From Chloroflexota bacterium (GTDB lineage Bacteria; Chloroflexota; Dehalococcoidia; GIF9; AB-539-J10), in assembly GCA_030670425.1 (NCBI GenBank), contig DAOVBS010000022.1:1-7683 (forward strand): a stretch of DNA of 7,683 nucleotides, in the 5' to 3' direction. Shown piece by piece: positions 1-5,647 of this stretch; the stretch's first letter is position 1; each line of letters begins with the position of its first letter. The notes under the pieces were generated by a model, which worked only from the letters and a program-made list of their open reading frames with translations, ran no database searches and had not been told where the DNA came from. The position numbers and the translations under genes were made by a program.

Positions 1-363
1 CGCCTGTGGAGAACACATCCTCACGAATCTGCATGCTATCATTCCCGACCACTGTCACCTTCCTGCCTGGGAACGTGCTCCTCAAGGATGACGGAACATA
101 AAGCTCGGCACTCCTGTTCTTTCCCAATACTCCAGCAATCCCCCCGGTATTATCCCAGTGAGCATGAGAAATCACAACTGCCCTCACGCCACTGAGGTCG
201 ATGCCCAAGCTGTGGCTGTTGTGTAGTAGCGTTGGACCGTCGCGGCACCCGTGTCAAACAGGATTTGCGCCCCGTCGTCGCTCTCTATGAGAGCAGCAAA
301 GCCCCAATCTGCCTGTAGGCCCATTTGCCTCACTTCGTTGTGGTACAGGACCGTGATTGTCAT
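1..363 (-). pseudogene. Frameshifted MBL-fold metallohydrolase (COG1237-like), 5' part only
   Basis: The N-terminus starts MTITVLYHNEV at the ATG at 363-361, with a GGAGTGGGG SD-like stretch just upstream. It continues through ADWGFAALIE and ILFDTG, as in the MBL branch containing dihydropterin ribofuranosylaminobenzene phosphate synthase-like proteins. The frame then runs into a TGA near 184. One frame over, the protein continues convincingly (TLLHNSHSLGIDLSG, VVISHAHWDNTGG, and DVFSTG at the window edge). Adding one C on the + strand near 240/241 would restore DTGAADGPTLLHNSH, so a single-base loss is the simplest explanation. The metal-binding HxHxDH motif reads HAHWDN: its last histidine is asparagine, so one expected zinc ligand is missing independently of the frameshift. 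That favours a decaying gene over a sequencing error, though an error cannot be excluded. The longer start at 399 overlaps a -10 box and is unlikely. The 3' end is outside the window. Confidence 0.8.
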
Positions 364-397
364 TGCTCGATTCCCCACTCCGTGGCAAACACCAGAC

Positions 398-406
398 ATT
401 GTAACA
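398..406 (-). promoter_or_regulatory. Extended -10 of the broken MBL gene
   Basis: Read on the minus strand this is TGTTACAAT, an extended -10 (TGn plus TACAAT). Transcription would start near 391, leaving a leader of about 28 bases with a GGAGTGGGG ribosome site before the ATG at 363. The ATG at 399-397 overlaps the box and so could not be in its transcript. I see no good -35. Confidence 0.45.
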
Positions 407-452
407 GGAATTCAATCCTCTAGGTGGGCCAACAAAGGGACGAATGAAGCTA

Positions 453-461
453 TGCTATACT
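453..461 (+). promoter_or_regulatory. Extended -10 of the VTT-domain gene
   Basis: TGCTATACT, an extended -10. It ends 9 bases before the ATG at 471, so the predicted transcript begins within about three bases of that codon and is nearly leaderless. The box lies inside the reading frame that would begin at 444, which argues against that upstream start. It is back to back with the minus-strand box at 398-406. No convincing -35 is visible. Confidence 0.5.
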
Positions 462-470
462 TCGGCGACG

Positions 471-1061
471 ATGGATATCGCCCCCAAGATCCAATTCCTG
501 CGGGAGAAGGTGCTGGTTCGCAAGGCCTTCCAGATATCAGCCTTCGTTCTCATTCTGGGCTCATCTGCGGCACTCTTCTTCCTCGCGCGGACCTACCTCG
601 ATCTGGAAAGCTTTCTGACCTACGGCTACGTGGGAGTCTTCCTAGTAAACCTGATTTCCTGTGCCAGCATTCTCTTTCCCATCCCGGGAGAGGCGATCAA
701 CATCGCGGCAGGCGCCACCTTGAATCCCCTATGGGTTGGGCTGGTGGCCACCGTTGGTGCAACCATGGGAGAGCCAACCTGTTACCTGGTGGGCTATCTT
801 GGCAGAGAGGTAGTTGTGTCCGGCTACTCACAGAAATACCAGCAGGCCGAACGGTGGATGCAACGCTACGGCAGTTTCGCCATCTTCCTCTTTGCTTTGG
901 TGCCGGTGCTCATTTTCGATCTCATTGGCATTGTAGCTGGATCAACGAGGTACCCACTATGGAGATTCATGATGGCCTGTTTTGGTGGCCGGGTGATTAG
1001 ATGCCTTGTCGAAGCCTATCTGGGCTACGGCCTGCTGGGCCTCTTGCCAGGGTCATGGTAA
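471..1061 (+). CDS. VTT/DedA-type (SNARE-associated) inner-membrane protein
   Basis: This is a 196-residue multi-pass membrane protein of the VTT (DedA, SNARE-associated Golgi protein) family. Members are thought to act in lipid scrambling or envelope homeostasis; the substrate here is unknown. Hydrophobic segments lie at about residues 21-40, 50-81, 86-110, 136-158 and 165-193. The segment containing FPIPGEAINIAAG (69-81) resembles the family's re-entrant loop. It is followed by the conserved pattern GxxxGExxxYxxGxxxGR (96-112). The usual arginine before the PV pair near residue 145 is not obvious, so this is a divergent member. I chose the ATG at 471 because an extended -10 box sits just before it. 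The in-frame ATG at 444 adds nine residues (MKLCYTSAT), has an AGGGA close upstream, and is the alternative. The stop directly abuts the stop of the opposing radical SAM gene. Confidence 0.85.
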   Translation: MDIAPKIQFLREKVLVRKAFQISAFVLILGSSAALFFLARTYLDLESFLTYGYVGVFLVNLISCASILFPIPGEAINIAAGATLNPLWVGLVATVGATMGEPTCYLVGYLGREVVVSGYSQKYQQAERWMQRYGSFAIFLFALVPVLIFDLIGIVAGSTRYPLWRFMMACFGGRVIRCLVEAYLGYGLLGLLPGSW

Positions 1062-2105
1062 CTAAAGATTCGTCTCTGAGTTGTCTGTGTCTGGATTCCC
1101 AGTGTATCGGTCGAAAAGCCGTCGGGCGAAGGTTGGAGTGTCTTTCAGTAGCGCCCCCAGTGATTTGTCGCTGTAGGACCTTATGGCTACATAGCAGCCA
1201 CCGCACTGGTTGTTTCGCGAGAAGCCTTCTATCATTTCTTTTTGACTGGAGTATCTGTCGCGATGCAACGAACATGGGATAAACGCCCCGTCAGGCATCA
1301 CTACGAAGAACCTTATGCCAGCCTTGCAGTTCGGTATGTAGCCCTGTTCAAAGAACCTAAGGGTATCTAGTAGCACAGATTCAGGGTTGGTTATGTGTCT
1401 TGCCCACTTCTTCAACTCTATGAGATGAAGAATTTCATCGCGCAGCATGGCCAGGTCCTCAGGGCTACTGACGACATAGCTGTTGTCGTGGGTTCGCAGC
1501 GGCGTATACGCGCTATACGATATGGACACGCCCCACTCCTTGGCCTTGTTGGCTACAGGAAGCACCTCTCGTAAATTGGCTCTTGTTATTGCAGTGTTCA
1601 GGATGATATCCCCATTGCCGAACTTGGCCAACCGCGGAATTACTGAATCCAGATGCCTATACAGGCCACGGTGTCGCCGAAACGCATCATGTCGCTCATC
1701 GGGAAAATCGAGTGAGACCGAAAGCTGATCCACTCCAGCTTCATGCAGTTGCAAGTACTTGCTTTCGTCCAGCAGCGCTCCGTTGGTGACCAATATCAAA
1801 TACACCGCCCTGCTGGATTGCTTCACCGCCCTCGCTATCTCGACGATATCTTTGCGCAGAAGTGGCTCTCCACCAGAGATTTGCACCAGAGGTGGATTCA
1901 AGAGTCGCGTTAAGCTGGCGTACTCATCTGGCGTGATCTGCTTCTCATCCTTGATGAGCCCGCCAATATCGCAGTGCCGGCAGTTGCAGTTGCAGGAAAG
2001 TGTGACCTCAAAGGAGACTATCAGTGGGCGTTTGGTTACGTAGTTACGCAGCCCTCTACCAAGAAGCCTCAACCCGTCAAGGGGAGAGAAGTCCGTCGTG
2101 GCCAA
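1062..2105 (-). CDS. Radical SAM protein with one C-terminal auxiliary cysteine cluster
   Basis: This is a cytoplasmic radical S-adenosylmethionine enzyme of unknown substrate. With the TTG start it has 347 residues. The cluster motif CxxxCxxC is at C38, C42 and C45, with an extra C40 between them. The SAM-binding GGEP is at 78-81, and a TIM-barrel follows to about residue 250. Four more cysteines (C260, C278, C301, C304) form a SPASM/twitch-like C-terminal region with enough ligands for one auxiliary iron-sulfur cluster. I see no short substrate peptide next to it, so a peptide-modifying role is only a guess. The start is uncertain. ATG codons at 2150 and 2114 are in frame, but a perfect TGCTATAAT box at 2121-2113 overlaps the latter and ends 7 bases before the TTG at 2105. 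That spacing matches the other apparently leaderless genes here. It is divergent from dnaJ and convergent with the VTT gene. Confidence 0.88.
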   Translation of the reverse strand: MATTDFSPLDGLRLLGRGLRNYVTKRPLIVSFEVTLSCNCNCRHCDIGGLIKDEKQITPDEYASLTRLLNPPLVQISGGEPLLRKDIVEIARAVKQSSRAVYLILVTNGALLDESKYLQLHEAGVDQLSVSLDFPDERHDAFRRHRGLYRHLDSVIPRLAKFGNGDIILNTAITRANLREVLPVANKAKEWGVSISYSAYTPLRTHDNSYVVSSPEDLAMLRDEILHLIELKKWARHITNPESVLLDTLRFFEQGYIPNCKAGIRFFVVMPDGAFIPCSLHRDRYSSQKEMIEGFSRNNQCGGCYVAIRSYSDKSLGALLKDTPTFARRLFDRYTGNPDTDNSETNL

Positions 2106-2112
2106 GAGCACC

Positions 2113-2121
2113 ATTATAGCA
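2113..2121 (-). promoter_or_regulatory. Perfect extended -10 of the radical SAM gene
   Basis: On the minus strand the sequence is TGCTATAAT, a consensus extended -10. The expected start site, about 7 bases on, falls at the TTG codon 2105-2103. The ATG at 2114-2112 shares its first bases with the box and could not be translated from this transcript. I see no -35 at normal spacing; TTGCAC lies too far upstream (26 bases). Confidence 0.6.
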
Positions 2122-2181
2122 GCTTCTGCCAGCCCAGCGGAGACGTGCAAACCTGCTCAGATTTTGGCGACTCAGACATAG

Positions 2182-2190
2182 TGCTAAAAT
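2182..2190 (+). promoter_or_regulatory. Extended -10 of the dnaJ-GTPase unit
   Basis: TGCTAAAAT, with TAAAAT at 2185-2190. Only seven bases separate it from the ATG at 2198, so transcription should begin at or next to the A of the start codon. There is no SD in this space, consistent with a leaderless mRNA. It is divergent from the box at 2113-2121, about 60 bp away. Confidence 0.6.
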
Positions 2191-2197
2191 AGTAAAC

Positions 2198-2857
2198 ATG
2201 GCCAAGGATTACTACCGCATACTAGGAGTGGCAAGAGACGCCAGCGATGACAAGATAAAGAAAGTCTACAGAAAGCTGGCTATGAAATATCATCCTGATC
2301 GCAATCCTGATAAGCAGAAGTGGGCCAACGAGAAATTCAAAGAGATAAACGAGGCCTATGGGGTTCTTGGCGACCCGGAAAAAAGGAGGCAGTACGACCG
2401 GTTCGGCACGGTCGGGAACATAGCCGACATCTTCTCCAGCAATGCCACCAGGAGCACTTTCGAGGATCTGATGGGCGATTTCGGCGGGTCGGGGCTCGGT
2501 TTTGATTTCCTGGACAATATCTTCGGGGATGCCCTCAAGGGTAGAGGATATTCTTTCTCCTTCAGGAATTTCGGCCGACCAGGAGGAATAAGGTTTGGAG
2601 GCCCGGCCGGAGGGAGGATCAGTCTAGATGACCTATTCGGTAGGGTGCAGAGGTCCAGGGATGTCCGTTATGAGCTGTTCATCACCGCAGACGAAGCTGC
2701 GAAGGGCACAAAGAAGCGGCTGACCAGAAACGGAAGGAGACTTGAAGTGAATATCCCCGCTGGGGTCAATAGGGGTAGCTTGGTCAGATTAAAGAATGCC
2801 TGCCAGGTAACGGATGGTCGTCAGGGCGACATAGTCGTTCAAATCAACATCAAGTAG
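2198..2857 (+). CDS. Short DnaJ/CbpA-like J-domain co-chaperone
   Basis: A 219-residue Hsp40 that would stimulate the ATPase of a DnaK-type Hsp70. The J domain covers residues 4-70, with the HPD signature at 32-34 and a typical KYHPDRNPDK surround. A Gly/Phe-rich linker follows at about 94-148 (GFDFLDNIFG, SFSFRNFG). A single C-terminal substrate-binding segment begins at about 155 and ends the protein, including LEVNIPAGVNRGSLVRLKN. There is no CxxCxGxG zinc finger, so it is type B, like CbpA. It is also clearly shorter than the roughly 300 residues usual for that type, because the second C-terminal barrel and the dimerisation tail are absent. The stop is clean, with no sign of frameshift. 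It is probably co-transcribed with the GTPase gene three bases downstream. The promoter predicts a leaderless mRNA starting at this ATG. Confidence 0.92.
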   Translation: MAKDYYRILGVARDASDDKIKKVYRKLAMKYHPDRNPDKQKWANEKFKEINEAYGVLGDPEKRRQYDRFGTVGNIADIFSSNATRSTFEDLMGDFGGSGLGFDFLDNIFGDALKGRGYSFSFRNFGRPGGIRFGGPAGGRISLDDLFGRVQRSRDVRYELFITADEAAKGTKKRLTRNGRRLEVNIPAGVNRGSLVRLKNACQVTDGRQGDIVVQINIK

Positions 2858-2860
2858 AGT

Positions 2861-3841
2861 ATGCCAGCAAATCTGCCGCCTCAATACTTCGAAGCTGAGA
2901 GACGCCTTCGCACAGCCAAAGACCCTGAGGAGAAGATCGAGGCTTTGCAGGCCATGCTGGCCATAATGCCCAAGCACAAGGGCACCGACAGGCTCCACGG
3001 GGGACTGAGACGGAAGATCGCCAAGCTATCCGAGGAAGCAGAGAGAAAACACGCTACAGCTCGAAGGGCTGGCTTCAGCATAAGAAGAGAAGGCGCCGGA
3101 CAAGTAATGCTCGTAGGTCCGGCCAATGCGGGCAAATCACAGCTATTGGCTGCGGTTACTGAGGCTTCTCCTGACATAGCTCCATACCCGTTTACCACCA
3201 AGACCCCCACACCGGGGATGATGAAATTCGAGGATATTCACATCCAGCTAGTGGACACGCCACCTATAGGGCACAGAAATGTGCGGATGTTGCTGGGCAA
3301 TTCGCTCAGAGGTGCTGACCTGATTGCCATTGTGGTGGACCTGGCTACTGGACCAACAATCCAGGTAGGGGCCACCCTTGAGGCACTCGCAGAGGCGAGG
3401 ATAGAGCCGTCAGTGCGCGGGGCCCGCGAATCAGCCACAGAAAGCTATTACAGGGAAATGCTGATTATTGGCAACAAGAGTGACTCGGAAAATGCTAATC
3501 ACAGCCTGCGGCAACTTACAAAGCAGTACGCCAACCTATTCCGCATTGTCTCCATTTCTGCCAAGGAGAAAAACGGCCTCGAAGAGCTCAAGAGAGCCAT
3601 TTTCGAAGCTCTCGACATATTGCGGGTCTACACCAAGGCTCCAGGGACGAAGGCCGACCTGAGCCAACCCGTGATTTTGAAGAGGGGAAGTACCATAGGA
3701 GATGCCGCCGCAGCCATCCACAAGGACTTCAAGAAGGAGCTCAAATATGCGCTGCTATGGGGATCGGGCAAGTATGACGGGCAGAGTGTGAGCAAGTCAC
3801 ATGTACTGCAAGACAGGGATGTAGTTGAGTTCCATGTGTAG
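2861..3841 (+). CDS. DRG/Obg-like GTPase with C-terminal TGS domain
   Basis: A 326-residue GTP-binding protein resembling the DRG (Rbg) branch of the Obg family. It has a basic, helical N-terminal region (about 8-75) like the DRG lead-in. The P-loop GPANAGKS is at 86-93, a threonine-rich switch I (YPFTTKTPTPG) at 109-119, NKSD at 205-208 and SAK at 233-235. A TGS domain spans about 256-326. The G3 motif, normally DxxG, reads DTPP at 132-135, so the conserved glycine is a proline; this may change how switch II senses the gamma phosphate. A stretch of about 20 residues (181-200) rich in charged residues lies before NKSD. Obg/DRG proteins generally act on ribosomes, which is the likely role, but the target is not shown here. 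The ATG follows the dnaJ stop by three bases without an SD, suggesting translational coupling. Confidence 0.9.
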   Translation: MPANLPPQYFEAERRLRTAKDPEEKIEALQAMLAIMPKHKGTDRLHGGLRRKIAKLSEEAERKHATARRAGFSIRREGAGQVMLVGPANAGKSQLLAAVTEASPDIAPYPFTTKTPTPGMMKFEDIHIQLVDTPPIGHRNVRMLLGNSLRGADLIAIVVDLATGPTIQVGATLEALAEARIEPSVRGARESATESYYREMLIIGNKSDSENANHSLRQLTKQYANLFRIVSISAKEKNGLEELKRAIFEALDILRVYTKAPGTKADLSQPVILKRGSTIGDAAAAIHKDFKKELKYALLWGSGKYDGQSVSKSHVLQDRDVVEFHV

Positions 3842-3858
3842 CTCCCTATCTCCTGCGT

Positions 3859-3904
3859 AGCATAAACCGCTTGACAACTCCCTCGAGGGTCTATTATGCT
3901 TGAC
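3859..3904 (+). promoter_or_regulatory. Promoter with overlapping symmetric elements
   Basis: A consensus -35 TTGACA lies at 3871-3876, with TATTAT at 3892-3897 (15-bp spacer) or TATGCT at 3895-3900 (18-bp spacer) as the -10. This is the only textbook -35 in the window. The spacer holds a perfect 10-bp palindrome, CCCTCGAGGG, at 3880-3889. The promoter is bracketed by an inverted repeat (AGCATAA 3859-3865, TTATGCT 3894-3900). It also carries a direct repeat GCTTGAC at 3869-3875 and 3898-3904. These may be operator sites. Transcription from about 3905 would give the zinc-ribbon gene a leader of roughly 125 bases. Confidence 0.55.
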
Positions 3905-3932
3905 GAGGTCGATGATAGGTATAGGTTATCGC

Positions 3933-3962
3933 ACCCCTGTGGAAGCTCTTCTGGGTTTTTTT
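3933..3962 (+). terminator. Terminator-like hairpin with T7 tract
   Basis: ACCC (3933-3936) pairs with GGGT (3953-3956), and GAA (3942-3944) pairs with TTC (3949-3951) around a GCTC loop. Seven Ts follow at 3956-3962. The stem is imperfect, so strength is uncertain. It may end the dnaJ-GTPase transcript. Since the promoter at 3871-3897 lies upstream of it, it could instead act as an attenuator in the zinc-ribbon leader. Confidence 0.45.
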
Positions 3963-3973
3963 GCAGACGTTGG

Positions 3974-4031
3974 TTGGATGACCGAAAATCTAGATAGGTA
4001 TTACTGAGATTCAAAAAAGGAGGTCATCCAA
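3974..4031 (+). promoter_or_regulatory. Stem that would cover the ribosome site and start of the zinc-ribbon gene
   Basis: TTGGATGACC at 3974-3983 is the exact reverse complement of GGTCATCCAA at 4022-4031, giving a 10-bp stem with a possible further G-U pair. Its 3' arm includes the last two bases of the strong SD (AAGGAGG, 4017-4023), the spacer and the A of the ATG. A nested 5-bp stem, AATCT (3987-3991) with AGATT (4007-4011), lies inside the 38-base loop. When transcribed from the upstream promoter this could occlude the start codon. A weaker start site below a -10-like TATTAC (3999-4004) would yield mRNA lacking the 5' arm. Confidence 0.5.
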
Positions 4032-4330
4032 TGGGTTTCACGGATAGGACGCTACAGTGTTCCGACTGTAGTGCCACATTCACCTTTACTGCTGAAGAGC
4101 AGGAGTTCTACGCTTCCAAGGGATATGCTAACGACCCCAAACGTTGTCCTTCTTGCCGTGAGGCAAGGAGATCCCAACGTGATAGTGTTGGTGGCTATAG
4201 AGCGAGGCGCCAGATGTATCCGGCTGTCTGTGCTCAGTGTGGCAAGGAATGTGAGGTACCTTTCGAGCCTCGCGAGGGCAGGCCCGTCTATTGTAGCGAG
4301 TGCTACAGCAAGAACAGGATGGCGACTTAG
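4031..4330 (+). CDS. Two-domain zinc-ribbon protein (zf-trcl plus CxxC-CxxC)
   Basis: A 99-residue soluble protein with two predicted zinc sites. The N-terminal ribbon (about 6-50) has CxxC pairs at C10/C13 and C39/C42, with the TLQCSDCSATFTFTAEEQEF and PKRCPSC context typical of the probable zinc-ribbon family PF13451. The second (about 63-95) has pairs at C67/C70 and C88/C91 in the CxxC...VPFEP...RPVYCxxC form. C74 is an additional cysteine. A basic linker (REARRSQR and YRARRQ) joins them, which would suit binding nucleic acid. The molecular function of such proteins is not established to my knowledge. A very strong SD, AAGGAGG at 4017-4023, sits seven bases before the ATG but can be drawn into a leader stem. 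It is monocistronic by layout, with a strong hairpin 26 bases after the stop. Confidence 0.9.
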   Translation: MGFTDRTLQCSDCSATFTFTAEEQEFYASKGYANDPKRCPSCREARRSQRDSVGGYRARRQMYPAVCAQCGKECEVPFEPREGRPVYCSECYSKNRMAT

Positions 4331-4356
4331 CGGTAGCTGGGTTGTAGCAGGACTCA

Positions 4357-4384
4357 TTGGGGCTGGCTTCGCAGCCAGCCCCAA
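4357..4384 (+). terminator. Perfect 12-bp hairpin after the zinc-ribbon gene
   Basis: A perfect 12-bp stem (arms 4357-4368 and 4373-4384) closes a TCGC loop; it includes GGGGCTGGCT paired with AGCCAGCCCC. No T-tract follows on either strand, so it does not fit a classical intrinsic terminator. It may still end or protect the zinc-ribbon transcript. The rest of 4331-4528 holds no gene I can support. Confidence 0.45.
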
Positions 4385-4503
4385 ATGGTGAACGAACACA
4401 CAGCAGGCCTGTACTCACCGTCTTGTCAGCTTAGCTTTGCCAGCAGTTGTGCTACTGCGCACGCTATGAATTTGCTGGAGAAGTGGGGGTGCGGTAGGAA
4501 TGC

Positions 4504-4521
4504 GAAGCCAGTGTGGTCTTC
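4504..4521. repeat. Small imperfect hairpin past the MBL gene
   Basis: GAAGCCA (4504-4510) pairs with TGG-CTTC (4514-4521), with one bulged T and a three-base loop. It lies just downstream of the minus-strand MBL stop, where a terminator would be expected, but lacks a T-tract. TGCGAAGCCAG at 4501-4511 is also the reverse complement of 4363-4373 in the hairpin after the zinc-ribbon gene. Confidence 0.3.
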
Positions 4522-4528
4522 CTGATGA

Positions 4529-5437
4529 TCAAGATGGTATCTGGCGTACGATGCTATCGATCATAGCTCTGGTAATGCTGGTCATGAGTTCGGGGCTCAT
4601 GTACTGAAGCTGGCTCCTCTCCAGTATTTGTGAAGCAAGTTGCTCCGCTATATTGTCTGGATCGCGAGTGACTTCATACTGCTGGACAATGTAGGTCTTG
4701 AGCTTGTGGACCTCCTCCAACCCCCGTTGAAGAACGCTCTCCGCCTCATCACCCACTAGAACCCCATGATGATCAAAGGCACACAGCCCGACGTTGTGGG
4801 CAGCCAGTTTCTTCAGCGACTCCTCATATGAAGAGAAGTCATATTGGGCTGAAGGGGAAGACAGCCCCCACTCATCATCCATAGGAAACGGAGCCGCATC
4901 TGTAGGAAACATAGCCTCCAGGCAAGGGACATATGTCCCAACGCAGCATCTGCTATGCCCAGGCACCTCTATGAAATGAGCCTCAACCCCATCGCCGAGG
5001 TCTATGATGTCGTGATCCCCCACAACCCGGTCAATCTGAATGCCATCAAACCGCAAATCCAGTTCCTCGTACTCATGCTGGAGGTTGTATTTCTCGATCA
5101 TCTGCCTGTTCACACCAGCTATGAAGTCGACCACCTTCCCCTTGGAGAACACCTCTTTGGAATACGCTGAGGCGACTATTTCCAGTTGGGGTAATTTCCG
5201 CTTCAGATAAGGCACAGCCCCACAGTGGTCAAAGTGAGAATGAGGGATGACCAGATACCTGATCTTTGCGGTGTCGAACTGCACTGCCGATAGCTGCTTC
5301 TCCAGATATGGGCCTATATAGCTCATTCCGCCGCCTATGATCATAGCCTCCCTGCCTTTCAGCAAATACAGACACATGTCATACGTTCCCAGGAAATCAA
5401 TCCTCTCGGTGACCTTTCCGGGTTGCTTGATCCACAT
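4529..5437 (-). CDS. MBL-fold metallohydrolase, intact
   Basis: A 302-residue cytoplasmic hydrolase of the metallo-beta-lactamase superfamily, glyoxalase II-like in layout. The full di-metal set is visible: HSHFDH at 66-71 (H66, H68, D70, H71), H161 in VPGHSRCC, D180 in FPTDAAP, and H223/H224 in FDHHG. The first-strand motif that usually reads DTG is here IIGGG (33-37), so the customary aspartate is absent. The substrate cannot be deduced. The C-terminal 65 residues (about 235-302) are helical and probably form a lid or dimer surface. The ATG is fixed by a strong AAGGAGG at 5451-5445 (minus strand), seven bases before it. Unlike several neighbours it has a leader of about 110 bases from the box at 5554-5562. 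It is divergent from the HD gene. Confidence 0.9.
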   Translation of the reverse strand: MWIKQPGKVTERIDFLGTYDMCLYLLKGREAMIIGGGMSYIGPYLEKQLSAVQFDTAKIRYLVIPHSHFDHCGAVPYLKRKLPQLEIVASAYSKEVFSKGKVVDFIAGVNRQMIEKYNLQHEYEELDLRFDGIQIDRVVGDHDIIDLGDGVEAHFIEVPGHSRCCVGTYVPCLEAMFPTDAAPFPMDDEWGLSSPSAQYDFSSYEESLKKLAAHNVGLCAFDHHGVLVGDEAESVLQRGLEEVHKLKTYIVQQYEVTRDPDNIAEQLASQILERSQLQYMSPELMTSITRAMIDSIVRQIPS

Positions 5438-5553
5438 GACTGTTCCTCCTTCGTCGACATAAGGTCAAGCAACAAGGCAGACTGACGTAGAAAAGATCTC
5501 CTGTGCCAATCCACCTTCGAACTGACGATGTACGACGCGTTGCTGAACGGGAG

Positions 5554-5562
5554 ATTCTAGCA
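5554..5562 (-). promoter_or_regulatory. Extended -10 of the MBL-fold gene
   Basis: On the minus strand this is TGCTAGAAT. Transcription from about 5547 would give a leader near 110 bases before the ATG at 5437, which has its own strong SD. I see no clear -35. The leader holds no stable hairpin that I would defend. The 5438-5647 interval otherwise contains only the HD gene's promoter. Confidence 0.45.
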
Positions 5563-5633
5563 TACAGCGCGAACATCTTCATCTTACCATGGCTAATCTG
5601 GTGGCTCTCCATGCCCTTTCAGCCATCCAATTA

Positions 5634-5641
5634 TGTATAAT
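5634..5641 (+). promoter_or_regulatory. -10 box of the HD-domain gene
   Basis: A perfect TATAAT at 5636-5641 with TG directly in front (no spacer base). It ends six bases before the ATG at 5648, so the mRNA should begin at or near that codon. The ATG at 5633, in the same frame, overlaps the box and is ruled out if this promoter is real. Confidence 0.55.
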
Positions 5642-5647
5642 GCAGTA

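Noticed and set aside
251..1000. 249-codon + strand frame across the MBL fragment and VTT gene
   Set aside because: Its protein has no domain pattern and it overlaps the well-supported VTT gene in another frame. It is a shadow.
3628..4014. 128-codon minus-strand frame over the GTPase end and leader
   Set aside because: Low-complexity serine-rich translation with no SD or family signature; it overlaps the TGS domain and the leader.
4052..4418. Several frames of 96-115 codons overlapping the zinc-ribbon gene
   Set aside because: The + frame at 4031 has CxxC pairs typical of a known family and a strong SD; the others are shadows.
5438..5547. Possible riboswitch in the 110-base MBL leader
   Set aside because: I found only a short AGCAAC/GTTGCT pairing and a weak CGTCAGT direct repeat, with no recognisable riboswitch core or terminator.
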